Shown: positions 44,532 through 52,185 of the stretch, piece after piece | Position numbering within the stretch: position 1 is the first letter of the stretch | Layout of the letters: each line of letters begins with the position of its first letter | Source: Sphingomonas sp. CFBP 8760 | GTDB lineage: Bacteria; Pseudomonadota; Alphaproteobacteria; Sphingomonadales; Sphingomonadaceae | NCBI RefSeq assembly: GCF_014841615.1 | Contig: NZ_JACYUG010000003.1 | Location: 124,001 to 188,000 of the forward strand | DNA length: 64,000 nucleotides | Reading direction: 5' to 3' | Translations under genes and position numbers: made by a program | The notes under the pieces: model-generated | What the model was told of the DNA's origin: nothing | The model's input: the letters and a program-made list of their open reading frames with translations, nothing else | The model's database searches: none

Positions 44532-45298
44532 CAGCCGCGTACCACGTTACCGAGCGGTTCGGCGGTGACCGGATAGCCGCATCCCGCCGGGATGCAGAGA
44601 TGATCGATATCGCCGCGTCGTTCGATATAGGGCACGATCATGGTCACCGGATACGCCCCGGCATCGGCGACCGCCGCCGCGAACGACCCGAACTGCGCCA
44701 GCCGTTCCAGATTGCGCCGGGTGGGGTAGATCAGCGTCATCCGCCCGGCCGCCGCCTCGGCCAGCGCCGCTGCCGCGGTCAGCCAGACCAGCCGGGCATT
44801 CTCCGTCCCGTCGACCTCGGCCGCCGCCGGTCCGTCGGGCAGCCGCGCAAGATAGAAGCGGGTGTCGAAGATGCGCGACACCCGATGCGCCGGGCACCAG
44901 CGCGCGAAGGGGACCATGACCGCCGGATCGATCGTCAGATTCTCCTGCGCCAGCAACCCGGCGAACCCCTGACCGGCATGGAGGCCGGCACGCAGCCGCC
45001 GCGTCACGGTCGGCGAGGGCGGGGGGGAGAGGCCGATCGCCAGCCCCACCTCCTCCAGCGTCTCGCGGATCGCGGCGATGCGGGCGGCGCCATCGTCATC
45101 CGCAGCGCCGATCGCCGCCGCCAGTGCGTGATCGCCGGGATCGACGCGCCCGCCCGGAAACACCATCGCGCCGCCGGCAAAGGCCATCGATCTGGCCCGT
45201 TCGACCATCAGCAGGTCGGGCGCGCGGCCGGGTACATCGCGCAGGATCACCAGCGTGGCGGCAGGAATGGGGGTGGTGGCAGCGGGCGGCAGCGTCAT
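44531..45298 (-). CDS. NUDIX hydrolase
   Basis: 255 residues. The Nudix box is visible in split form: GGAMVFPGGRVDPGDHA followed by the helix AAIRETLEEVGLAI, with the metal-binding RETLEEVG. The long insertion and the C-terminal WLTAAAALAEAAAGRM segment fit the larger NUDT7/NUDT19-like type (CoA or nucleotide-sugar diphosphate substrates); the substrate is not certain. It overlaps the extensin-like gene downstream by one base. About 160 bases upstream are non-coding. Confidence 0.88.
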   Translation of the reverse strand: MTLPPAATTPIPAATLVILRDVPGRAPDLLMVERARSMAFAGGAMVFPGGRVDPGDHALAAAIGAADDDGAARIAAIRETLEEVGLAIGLSPPPSPTVTRRLRAGLHAGQGFAGLLAQENLTIDPAVMVPFARWCPAHRVSRIFDTRFYLARLPDGPAAAEVDGTENARLVWLTAAAALAEAAAGRMTLIYPTRRNLERLAQFGSFAAAVADAGAYPVTMIVPYIERRGDIDHLCIPAGCGYPVTAEPLGNVVRG

Positions 45299-45456
45299 CT
45301 TGCCCTCTCAACGCGCGGGGCGGCGGATGATCTCGGCGGTTCGCGCTGGCGGACGCGATGGTCCAGGTTCGCCGTCGTAAAGTCGCACCACAAGGCCACT
45401 CGTCCGCTCGCCGCCGTACCGGATCGACACGGCGCTCACCGGCAAGGATACGCCCT

Positions 45457-45861
45457 TCACCATGCCCCGCCGCAGCGGTGCCACCATGCCAGAACGGCAA
45501 AGCATAGCAGGCTGATGCCATGCAGCGCATAATGGACCATCGTTGCGGAATCGGACGCTATCAACAGAAACAGGTCGCCCATGGGAATAAGCAGCGTGGC
45601 AGATAAAAGGATCGACAGCGCCCGTCGCTGACCGGCAAGGGCGAGCCCCGCCAGATAGGCCGACAACGCCAGATCGCGCAGGCCGACCGCCCGGACATAG
45701 AACAGGGCGTCCGGGTCGGCGGTGGCATTTCCGTAAAAGGCGGCGGATGGTCGGGGAAATGCCACGAACAGGCCGCCCATGACGGCGAAGATGCCGGCGA
45801 ACAGCAGAACGACGATGGTCCGGGCCTTGCTTGAGGGCATCGCCGGCGGGTGCTCAACCAT
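45457..45861 (-). CDS. DUF4267-like small membrane protein
   Basis: 134 residues with about four membrane spans (IVVLLFAGIFAVMGGLFVAF, LALSAYLAGLALAGQ, ALSILLSATLLIPMGDLFLL, YALHGISLLCFAVLAWW). The loop FYVRAVGLRDLALSAYL matches the DUF4267 pattern. The ATG at 45861 overlaps the end of the histidine kinase gene by eight bases (ATGGTTGA), which suggests translational coupling; a later ATG at 45840 is possible. Function is unknown. Confidence 0.75.
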   Translation of the reverse strand: MVEHPPAMPSSKARTIVVLLFAGIFAVMGGLFVAFPRPSAAFYGNATADPDALFYVRAVGLRDLALSAYLAGLALAGQRRALSILLSATLLIPMGDLFLLIASDSATMVHYALHGISLLCFAVLAWWHRCGGAW

Positions 45862-47368
45862 CCCGTTCGGCAAGCCTGGCGGCGAGCTGCGACTGGCGAA
45901 ACGGCTTGATGAGGCGCGGCAGATCGGGCGCGACATCGTCGACGTGGATATACCCCGACACGATCAGCACCTGCAGCGACGGGAACCGCTGTTGCAGGCT
46001 ACGGGCGAGTTCGGTGCCGGACATGCCCGGCATCAGATGATCGGTCACCAGCACGTCGATGTGCAATCCATCCTCGACCAGACGTAGGGCATCGGCGGCG
46101 GACCCCGCCTCCACGACGGTGTAGCCCAGGTCGCTCAACATCATGGCGGTGCTCGCGCGGACCATATCGGTGTCGTCGACCAGCAGTACCGTTCGCACCG
46201 CGGCGCCCGGCGGCGGCGCGTCGACAGCGTCGTCCGGTGCGTCCGGCGCATCACCGACGACCGCCGGTAGCCAGATACGAACATCGGTGCCGACACCCGG
46301 TTTGCTGTCGATCGTCAGCGCACCGCCCAACTGGGCGGCAAGGCCATGCGCCATCGACAGTCCCAGCCCGGTACCCTGTCCGACCCCCTTGGTCGAATAG
46401 AACGGCTCCACCGCCCGCCTGATCGTCGTCTCGTCCATCCCCGTGCCGGTATCGGCGACCGACAGGCAGACATATCGACCGGGATCGAGCCGGGTGCGGT
46501 GGTTGCCGCCAATGATCTCATCGACAGCCGAAATGCGCAGCGTGCCCCCCTGCGGCATCGCATCGCACGCGTTCACCGCCAGATTGAGGATCGCCATTTC
46601 GATCTGATTGGGGTCCGCGACCGCGGTTGGCAGGCCGTGATCCACGGTGATCGCCACCTTGATCTGCGGACCCGACGTGCAGCCGACGATGTCGGCCATG
46701 CCGTTCACCAGCGCACCGATATCGACCGGCCTGGGCCGCAGGGGCTGCTGGCGTGCGAACGCCAACAGTCGCTGGACAAGCGTTGCCGCCCGATCTGCCG
46801 CCTGCATCGCCCCCTTTATCAATCGCTGTTCGCGCTCGCTGCCGGGATTGCGACGCAGGAGGATGTCGAGGTTGCCGATGATGGGGGTGAGCAGATTGTT
46901 GAAATCATGGGCCACACCGCCGGTCAGGGCGCCGATCGCCTCCATTTTCTGGGACTGCCGCAGTTGTTCCTCGACATCGGCAAGGCGCTTCTGCTCCCGC
47001 TTTCGATCGGTGACATCCTGCGAGAAATGATAGGCCCCGACCAGCCGGCCCTCCGGACAATATAATGGGCTGAACCTGATCTCGTAACATCTGGTGCCAT
47101 GCACGCCGTCGCCAAACTCGGCGTCAACGGTAAATTGCTCACCGGCAAGGGCACGGGAGAAATGCTGTATCGCGGCCTCTTGCTGTTTCGGCATCGACGC
47201 CAGCAGGGTCGACAGATTATCCCCGACGGCCGGCCTTATCCCGAATATGCGTTCATATTCGTCGACATTGGCCTTGTTGATGGCGAGGATATTGAAGTTC
47301 GGGTCGAGAATCTGGATGAAAGCCCCCGACGCGTCGAATGCGTCGGTCAGAAGCTTTCGTTCTGCCAT
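45854..47368 (-). CDS. PAS-domain hybrid sensor histidine kinase
   Basis: About 504 residues, with no membrane segment, so probably cytoplasmic. Domains in order: PAS (about 8-125; ends VGAYHFSQDVTDRKREQKRL), a HisKA-type dimerisation region with the phospho-acceptor His in TGGVAHDFNNLLTPI, an HATPase with NLAVNACDAMPQGGTL, VADTGTGMD and GQGTGLGLSMAHGL, and a C-terminal receiver with the phospho-acceptor Asp in VLVTDHLMPGMSG. It is a blue-light-like or redox/ligand PAS kinase type, but the PAS lacks the flavin-binding NCRFLQ motif. ATG 47368 is used; an upstream in-frame TTG at 47413 would add 15 residues. No separate response regulator lies next to it. Confidence 0.92.
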   Translation of the reverse strand: MAERKLLTDAFDASGAFIQILDPNFNILAINKANVDEYERIFGIRPAVGDNLSTLLASMPKQQEAAIQHFSRALAGEQFTVDAEFGDGVHGTRCYEIRFSPLYCPEGRLVGAYHFSQDVTDRKREQKRLADVEEQLRQSQKMEAIGALTGGVAHDFNNLLTPIIGNLDILLRRNPGSEREQRLIKGAMQAADRAATLVQRLLAFARQQPLRPRPVDIGALVNGMADIVGCTSGPQIKVAITVDHGLPTAVADPNQIEMAILNLAVNACDAMPQGGTLRISAVDEIIGGNHRTRLDPGRYVCLSVADTGTGMDETTIRRAVEPFYSTKGVGQGTGLGLSMAHGLAAQLGGALTIDSKPGVGTDVRIWLPAVVGDAPDAPDDAVDAPPPGAAVRTVLLVDDTDMVRASTAMMLSDLGYTVVEAGSAADALRLVEDGLHIDVLVTDHLMPGMSGTELARSLQQRFPSLQVLIVSGYIHVDDVAPDLPRLIKPFRQSQLAARLAERDG

Positions 47369-47723
47369 TGCCTCAGACAATTGACGGTCCCGAATCCAGA
47401 ACAAGGGTCTCAAGGCACCTTGCGGCGCCCGTGCAAGACTTAGCGGCTCAAGTGCCGGCTAACGCTGATGTATGTCAACCAATCGTCGATCGAATCATGG
47501 CGCCGGATTCGGGGTGTCAGAGTGTTCGACCGGATCGGCAGCGTCAGACCGATGACATGGCGTCGCCAGCGTCTTCGCGATTCGCGGCCATTCATCGGAT
47601 CAGTCCGTGCACCGATGCCCTGGGTCGTGCTTCACGCATAATATGGCCAGAGCCGATAATAAATCGCAACTGGAACAGTTGTTTAGCGAAATCCGTTACT
47701 GGTTTTGGCTTGGAAGGAGCAGC
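47369..47723. other. Intergenic region upstream of the histidine kinase and hemerythrin genes
   Basis: These 355 bases separate divergent genes. An exact EcfG-type promoter lies at 47672-47697. The remainder has lower GC content than surrounding coding sequence, and I see no supported small gene in it. The possible extension of the kinase start to 47413 would shorten it. Confidence 0.7.
47672..47697 (+). promoter_or_regulatory. EcfG-type stress promoter (exact match)
   Basis: GGAAC, 17 bases, CGTT, ending 26 bases before the hemerythrin-like gene start, with the ribosome site AAGGAG between. Confidence 0.75.
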
Positions 47724-48293
47724 ATGATGACTGGACATAAAGCCGAAGCGGGCTCGACCGGGCGTACGATCGTGATCGGGGCGACCGCCGGTATGGTCGC
47801 CGGCCTGCTGGCCAATCTCGTTCGGAAAGCTGCCGTGCAGGCGCCTACGGTCTTTGCCGGTCAGTGGGATGCCGCGCTGGCCGCAGAACATGCCGCGGCC
47901 CTGAAGATTTTTGATCTGCTGGAGAAGACGGAGGACCATGCAACCGCACGCCGATCCTTCCTGTTGATGCAATTGAAACATGCGATCAGCAAGCACGCGT
48001 TTCAGGAAGAGAATGTCGTTTATGCGATGATGCGGGATCAGGGGCTGACCGACGCGGCCGATCACCTCAATCACGAGCATGGGTATGTGAAGCAGTATTT
48101 TTTCGACCTGACCGAAATGTCGAAAAGCGACCCGGCCTGGCTACCGAAGCTGAAAGATTTTCGCAGTCTGATCGAACGTCATATGGAGGAAGAGGAGAAA
48201 GACCTGTTCCCAAAGCTGCGTGGCAAGCTGACCGACGAACAGAACCATCACATTACGGCCGCGATGAACAAGGAAGGTCTGAAGCTGGCCTGA
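47724..48293 (+). CDS. Hemerythrin HHE cation-binding domain protein
   Basis: 189 residues. An Ala/Gly-rich N-terminal hydrophobic stretch (TIVIGATAGMVAGLLANLV) precedes a four-helix HHE bundle. Its metal ligands are spread over LAAEHAAALKIFDLL, LKHAISKHAFQEENVVYAMM, LNHEHGYVKQYFF and LIERHMEEEEKDLFP. The domain binds a di-iron site used in oxygen, NO or redox sensing or iron handling. The start is at 47724 or the adjacent ATG 47727; AAGGAG lies just upstream. The exact EcfG-type promoter makes it a probable general stress gene. It is convergent with a Crp/Fnr gene. Confidence 0.9.
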   Translation: MMTGHKAEAGSTGRTIVIGATAGMVAGLLANLVRKAAVQAPTVFAGQWDAALAAEHAAALKIFDLLEKTEDHATARRSFLLMQLKHAISKHAFQEENVVYAMMRDQGLTDAADHLNHEHGYVKQYFFDLTEMSKSDPAWLPKLKDFRSLIERHMEEEEKDLFPKLRGKLTDEQNHHITAAMNKEGLKLA

Positions 48294-48411
48294 GTGTTTC
48301 AACCGACCGATGGGCCGCCATCATGTGCGCGTGATCCAGCACCAGCACCTCCAGGCCATCATCGGCATATCCGGGACAGGCAAAGGGGGCGCATCGCCGT
48401 CGCTGCATCTC

Positions 48412-49194
48412 CTACATGATTTCCGTGATCTGAGGCTCGTTGCGGTACAGATATCCCGGATCGAAGCCGCCCAAGGCACGCAGCCGGGCGACGTCCGGTA
48501 GCCACATCGTCCGGTCGACATCGACAACGAGGCCATCGGCGCGAAGCTGCTGGATCTTGCGATTGACATGGATCGGCGTAAGCCCGAGCATATCCGCGAT
48601 CGTCTCCTGGGTCAGGGGAAAGGCAAAGCGGCTCTGATTGTCACGCTCCGCATCCAGCCTGACACTCAGTTCGCACAGGAAGTGTGCCAGCCGCTCGATC
48701 GACAGTCGTCGGCCCAGTGACAGCGTCCACTGGCTCAATATCGCATTTTCGGTCAGCGACAGCCAGGTGAACGCCCGGCCGATCCCGGGATGCTCCGACG
48801 CGAGGGCGAGGGCGCGTTGGCGCGGCAATGCTACGACCGTTGCTTTGGTCAGCGTGCGCATCCCGTAACCAAGGCGATCCAGCATCAACGAGCCGAGATT
48901 GCCGACGTCGCCGGGCACCATGATCGCGGACAGTTGGCGGGCACCGGCATTGGTGGTCGCATAGCGACAGGCCCAGCCGCTGAGCATGATGAACATGTTG
49001 CCTGCGTCGTCCCCCTCGCGGATCAGATCGGTATAGGCGGGAACGGATTTTGCCGTCCGCATCGCATCCCGCAAGGCGTGTCTCTCGTGGCTGGATAGAA
49101 GGCCACATTGCCAGAGACGGGTGTCAATCAGCTCTTGCGCATCGTCGACATCGAGCCGATTGAAGCTGTGCATGAGCCGATGCGTCGCGATCAT
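48412..49194 (-). CDS. Crp/Fnr family transcriptional regulator
   Basis: 260 residues. The N-terminal cyclic-nucleotide-binding-like beta roll has IREGDDAGNMFIMLSGWACR and IMVPGDVGNLGSLML. The C-terminal winged helix is clear in LTQETIADMLGLTPIHVNRK with the recognition helix HVNRKIQQLRADG. Fnr-type N-terminal Cys ligands are not seen. In sphingomonads this type resembles FixK-like regulators of stress or oxygen response, but the signal is unknown. Its start overlaps the stop of the small gene upstream (ATGA), so the two are coupled. A TGTGT/ACACA dyad lies upstream of the pair. Confidence 0.92.
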   Translation of the reverse strand: MIATHRLMHSFNRLDVDDAQELIDTRLWQCGLLSSHERHALRDAMRTAKSVPAYTDLIREGDDAGNMFIMLSGWACRYATTNAGARQLSAIMVPGDVGNLGSLMLDRLGYGMRTLTKATVVALPRQRALALASEHPGIGRAFTWLSLTENAILSQWTLSLGRRLSIERLAHFLCELSVRLDAERDNQSRFAFPLTQETIADMLGLTPIHVNRKIQQLRADGLVVDVDRTMWLPDVARLRALGGFDPGYLYRNEPQITEIM

Positions 49195-49355
49195 GACGTG
49201 GCTCCTTCGGCGCGTTCCGCCAGCGAAACTTTCCGGAGATAGGCTTCCGCCAATTCGTAATGGGCCTGCACTACCGGCTTCAGCGTCGATTGCTGGGCGT
49301 GCGCAAGCTCTGCCTCGGCGCGGCGCTGGTAATAGGATTGGTCAGGTTCACGCAT
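49191..49355 (-). CDS. Small helical protein coupled to a Crp/Fnr gene
   Basis: 54 residues. The protein is helical and charged (SYYQRRAEAELAHAQQST, VVQAHYELAEAYLRKVSLAE). AAGGAAG lies 6 bases before ATG 49355. The stop overlaps the Crp/Fnr start by four bases. It is not assigned to a named family, although short proteins of the form YYxRRAEAEL..A...VVxAHYxLAxxYL are common in alphaproteobacteria. Its coupling to a regulator suggests a shared control circuit. Confidence 0.8.
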   Translation of the reverse strand: MREPDQSYYQRRAEAELAHAQQSTLKPVVQAHYELAEAYLRKVSLAERAEGATS

Positions 49356-49433
49356 GACGGCTTCCTTCGGATCAGCGGTTAACCCGCCGTACATAACCGC
49401 AAATCCCGATGTCGAAAGACGAGACAGCGGAAC

Positions 49434-49449
49434 TGTCGTGTACACAACA
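49434..49449. promoter_or_regulatory. Crp-like dyad upstream of small gene and Crp/Fnr gene
   Basis: TGTCGTGTACACAACA has two 8-base half-sites that differ in one base. Its centre lies about 86 bases upstream of the small-protein start at 49355. It resembles the dyads at 49548-49562 and 50520-50534, which precede the two other Crp/Fnr genes. Confidence 0.5.
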
Positions 49450-49547
49450 AAAGAAACCTATGTTTCCTCACCATCGGGCTGAGGCATTTTTTCGTGCCAA
49501 AACAAGACGATAACCGCATGGGTTAGCGCAGCTACCGCCATGAATTG

Positions 49548-49562
49548 TCGTGCAGGACACAA
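49548..49562. promoter_or_regulatory. Crp-like dyad upstream of Crp/Fnr paralogue 1
   Basis: TCGTGC-AGG-ACACAA, with the same AGG centre as the site at 50520-50534. It lies about 125 bases upstream of the start at 49680, nearly the same spacing as at paralogue 2. Confidence 0.5.
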
Positions 49563-49679
49563 AGTCACCGTTAGCGCTCCGTACCCAAACCAGCTACGGT
49601 AACGCCATCGAACACCAATGTTCAGGGCGGTTTCGACTGAAAGACAAGCGGGCTTTCCCCCAATATTCAGGGCGCGGAA

Positions 49680-50444
49680 ATGTCACGCGATTATTATAAC
49701 TCACCCAACACCTTGCTGAAATCACTATCCGATCAGGATCGTGATTTGCTTGTCCCGCACCTGAGTCGGGTTGATATTGCACCTCGACAGTCGCTGGTGA
49801 AGCGCAACCAGCCCGTCGAACACGTCTATTTCCCCGAAGGCGGCGTCGTGTCCATCGTTGCGGTGATGACCGAAACCGGCAGCGTCGAGGCCGGGATCTT
49901 CGGCCGCGAAGGGGTGTCGGCCACCTGCCTGCTGCTCGGGGCCGATCGCTCCCCGCATGACAGCTTCGTCCAGGTCGGCCCGATGGCCGCACTGAGGATC
50001 GATGCGGATCGCTATCTCGACATGATCGCCCGGAGCGAGACCCTGCGTACCGTCCTGCTCCGTTATGTGCAGACGGCGCTCGTCCAGTCCGCGCAGAGCA
50101 TGGCCACCAACGCGACCCATCGGGTGGAGGCGCGCCTCGCCCGGTGGCTGTTGATGTGCCACGACCGGATCGACGGTGACGAGATCGCGCTGACCCATGA
50201 GTTCATGAGCATGATGATCGGTGCCGAGCGGAGCAAGGTGACGATCACGCTGCACGTGCTGGAGGGGACCGGCCTTATCCGTGCCGAACGCGGCCGCATC
50301 GTCATCCGCGACCGCGACAAGCTGGAGGAGCTGGCCGGCGACGGCTATGGCATTCCCGAGGCCGAGTATCGACGGCTGATCGGGCCGATCGGACGCGCAT
50401 CGGTGGTGTTGCCGTTCGGCGGCCAAACGGCACGGTCCGAATGA
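49680..50444 (+). CDS. Crp/Fnr family transcriptional regulator, paralogue 1
   Basis: 254 residues. The beta-roll domain includes PVEHVYFPEGGVVSIVAVM and GREGVSATCLLLGADRSPH; the dimer helix leads to a winged helix with ALTHEFMSMMIGAERSKVTI and GLIRAERGRIVIRDRD. Canonical cAMP-contacting residues are not evident, so the ligand is unknown. The protein is roughly 70 percent identical, by eye, to the next gene (50649), with which it shares the core block through ALTHEF; the C-terminal 20 residues (GRASVVLPFGGQTARSE) are unique. It is thus half of a tandem duplication. A dyad resembling those at other Crp genes lies about 125 bases upstream. Confidence 0.93.
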   Translation: MSRDYYNSPNTLLKSLSDQDRDLLVPHLSRVDIAPRQSLVKRNQPVEHVYFPEGGVVSIVAVMTETGSVEAGIFGREGVSATCLLLGADRSPHDSFVQVGPMAALRIDADRYLDMIARSETLRTVLLRYVQTALVQSAQSMATNATHRVEARLARWLLMCHDRIDGDEIALTHEFMSMMIGAERSKVTITLHVLEGTGLIRAERGRIVIRDRDKLEELAGDGYGIPEAEYRRLIGPIGRASVVLPFGGQTARSE

Positions 50445-50519
50445 CGAAGGGTGGACGGCACGTTTATCCGCGTTGGCGTCATATCCGGCAATGCACACCG
50501 GGCAGTCCGTCATGCTCTG

Positions 50520-50534
50520 TTGTGTAGGACACAG
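50520..50534. promoter_or_regulatory. Crp-like dyad upstream of Crp/Fnr paralogue 2
   Basis: TTGTGT-AGG-ACACAG forms a dyad with one mismatch. Its centre lies about 122 bases upstream of the start at 50649 and about 35 bases upstream of a TATAAT box. Confidence 0.5.
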
Positions 50535-50538
50535 AGCC

Positions 50539-50566
50539 TGTGACGACCTGACCGAACCGGTATAAT
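50539..50566 (+). promoter_or_regulatory. Sigma-70-type promoter for Crp/Fnr paralogue 2
   Basis: A perfect TATAAT at 50561-50566 with TGTGAC 16 bases upstream as a weak -35. The dyad at 50520-50534 lies immediately upstream of the -35, a position typical of an activator. Confidence 0.5.
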
Positions 50567-50648
50567 TCTCGTACCGTTTGCCGAGGGACAGGGCGCGAAC
50601 GGCTGGAAGACGCACGATGCTTTCGCCCCAACAAGCAGAAGGGGCGCG

Positions 50649-51380
50649 ATGTCGCACCTCGATCATCATTATACCCCCAATACCCTGCTGGGTGCGCTGT
50701 CGGAGGACGATCTCGGTCTTCTCAAGCCGCACCTGACGCGCGTATCGGTTGCCCGCGAAGAGGTGATCCTGCAGGCAAACAAGCCGGTCGAGCACGTGTA
50801 TTTCCCCGAAGGCGGCATCGTCTCGATCGTGTCGGACATGATCGATAGCGGAAGAACCGAGGCCGGCATCTTCGGGCGCGACGGTGTATCGGCCACCTGC
50901 CTGCTGCTGGGTTCCGATCGCTCGCCGCATGAAAGCTTCGTGCAGATCGGTCCGATGGATGCGTTGCGGATAGACGCCGATCGCTATGTCGACGTGATCG
51001 CCCGGAGCCAGACCTTGCGGACCGTGTTGCTGCGCTACGTGCAGACCACCCTCGTCCAGTCCGCCCAAAGCACCGCGACCAACGCCACCCACCGGATAGA
51101 ATCGCGTCTCGCGCGCTGGCTGTTGATGTGCGACGATCGCATCGACGGCGACGAGATCGCGCTGACCCACGAGTTTATGGGGATGATGATCTCCGCCGAC
51201 CGCAGCAACGTGACCGTGACGCTGCATATTCTGGAGGGTGCGGGCATGATCCGCTCCAAGCGTGGCCGCGTCATCATTCTCGATCGTGTCAAGCTCGCCG
51301 AACTGGCGGGCGACAGCTACGGCGTACCGGAGGCCGAATACCGGCGCCTGATCGGTCCGCTGGGGGTGGAATATGGGTGA
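50649..51380 (+). CDS. Crp/Fnr family transcriptional regulator, paralogue 2
   Basis: 243 residues. It begins with a Tyr/His-rich segment (MSHLDHHYTPNTLLGALSED) and then follows paralogue 1 closely: PVEHVYFPEGGIVSIVSDM, GRDGVSATCLLLGSDRSPH, LRTVLLRYVQTTLVQSAQS, and the winged helix ALTHEFMGMMISADRSNVTV. The putative recognition helix differs at a few positions (SADRSNVTV against GAERSKVTI), so the operator or partner preference may have diverged. The promoter has a Crp-like dyad and TATAAT. It lies 204 bases after paralogue 1. Confidence 0.93.
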   Translation: MSHLDHHYTPNTLLGALSEDDLGLLKPHLTRVSVAREEVILQANKPVEHVYFPEGGIVSIVSDMIDSGRTEAGIFGRDGVSATCLLLGSDRSPHESFVQIGPMDALRIDADRYVDVIARSQTLRTVLLRYVQTTLVQSAQSTATNATHRIESRLARWLLMCDDRIDGDEIALTHEFMGMMISADRSNVTVTLHILEGAGMIRSKRGRVIILDRVKLAELAGDSYGVPEAEYRRLIGPLGVEYG

Positions 51381-51428
51381 CCGGCCGCCCGTCGAGCCGA
51401 TATCACCGGTACGGGCTATGTTTGTTGT

Positions 51429-51453
51429 GGAAACGTCAGCAATTCTGCCCGTT
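51429..51453 (+). promoter_or_regulatory. EcfG-type promoter candidate
   Basis: GGAAA, 16 bases, CGTT: one base from the consensus. It ends 54 bases before the DUF6894 gene. Confidence 0.45.
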
Positions 51454-51507
51454 TAGGGTATGCATGTGGGCTGACTCGTAGGGCTCGCCGGCCGACGGAG
51501 CGAGCGA

Positions 51508-51747
51508 ATGCCACGTTTCCACCTGAATATATTCAGCGATATCGAAGCCCCGGATTATGAGGGCATCGAACGCCCCGATCTGAACCGAGTGATCGCAGAG
51601 ACAGTGACCGGCGTCCGCGATCTGGTGGCGAGTGGTATTCGTGAGGGCCGGCCGATCTATCGATCTCACCGGATCGAGATCACCGATGGCGCAGGTACAC
51701 TGTTGCACGCAGTATATTTCGGCGATGTCATCGATCTAAGGCCCTGA
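51508..51747 (+). CDS. DUF6894 family protein
   Basis: 79 residues. The pattern PRFHLNIFSDIEAPDYEGIE then DLNRVIAETVTGVRDLVASG and YRSHRIEITDGAGTLLHAVY matches DUF6894, a short family common in rhizobia and sphingomonads. No catalytic residues are apparent. A near-consensus stress promoter precedes it. It follows the tandem Crp/Fnr genes on the same strand, separated by 127 bases. Confidence 0.85.
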   Translation: MPRFHLNIFSDIEAPDYEGIERPDLNRVIAETVTGVRDLVASGIREGRPIYRSHRIEITDGAGTLLHAVYFGDVIDLRP

Positions 51748-52109
51748 GTCATCGTCCGGCCTTTGCGATGCGGCGGGGCATCCGCCTGATGGCGGCGGTG
51801 ACGGGGACTTGGATCGAAAAGCGCGTTCCCCAGCCGCGAGGATCGTGACTCGCCACCTCGTCGGGAAAGGGCGGAGCGGATCGTTCATGCGCGTCGTTGC
51901 GGCGGGCGCTGGGTCGATCGCGCCGATGTCCGTGGCCCGAAAAAGACGTTTCGCAACCGCGTCGTCCGCTGCTCCCGGTGCGGCATCCGTCGAAATATGC
52001 TCACCATGAATCACTGATGCGCAAATCACGGTGTGGGCGCGGATGGCGGGGCGCCATCCGGCGCATCTTCATGGTATACGAGGTTGTCGGATGTTGCCTG
52101 CGGGCGGGT
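51748..52109. other. Non-coding gap before the tRNA gene
   Basis: I see no supported gene, repeat or regulatory site in these 362 bases. A plus-strand frame at 51809-52009 and a minus-strand frame at 51736-52029 have no ribosome site and no recognisable protein pattern. Confidence 0.6.
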
Positions 52110-52185
52110 TGGTGGAGCTGAGGGGAATCGAACCCCTGACCTCTGCAGTGCGATTGCAGCGCTCTCCCATCTGAGCTACAGCCCC
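52110..52185 (-). tRNA. tRNA-Ala (anticodon CGC)
   Basis: On the minus strand a complete 76-base cloverleaf is readable. The acceptor stem GGGGCTG pairs with CAGCTCC, the D-arm is GCTC-AGATGGGA-GAGC, and the anticodon arm is CTGCA-ATCGCAC-TGCAG with anticodon CGC. The variable loop is AGGTC and the T-arm is AGGGG-TTCGATT-CCCCT. The CCA end is encoded. The gene stands alone. Confidence 0.96.

Larger units (their letters stand above)
49356..49679. other. Divergent regulatory gap between Crp/Fnr units
   Basis: This 324-base region is AT-richer than its neighbours and non-coding. It carries two related dyads (49434-49449 and 49548-49562), one serving each divergent unit. No RNA gene or small frame is supported. 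Confidence 0.7.

Noticed and set aside
47644..47723. Extending the hemerythrin gene upstream to ATG 47643 or 47607
   Set aside because: The added sequence would cover the exact EcfG promoter and lacks a ribosome site, whereas AAGGAG directly precedes ATG 47724/47727.
51809..52009. Possible 66-codon gene before the tRNA
   Set aside because: No ribosome site, no recognisable pattern, and the region lacks the codon bias of neighbouring genes.
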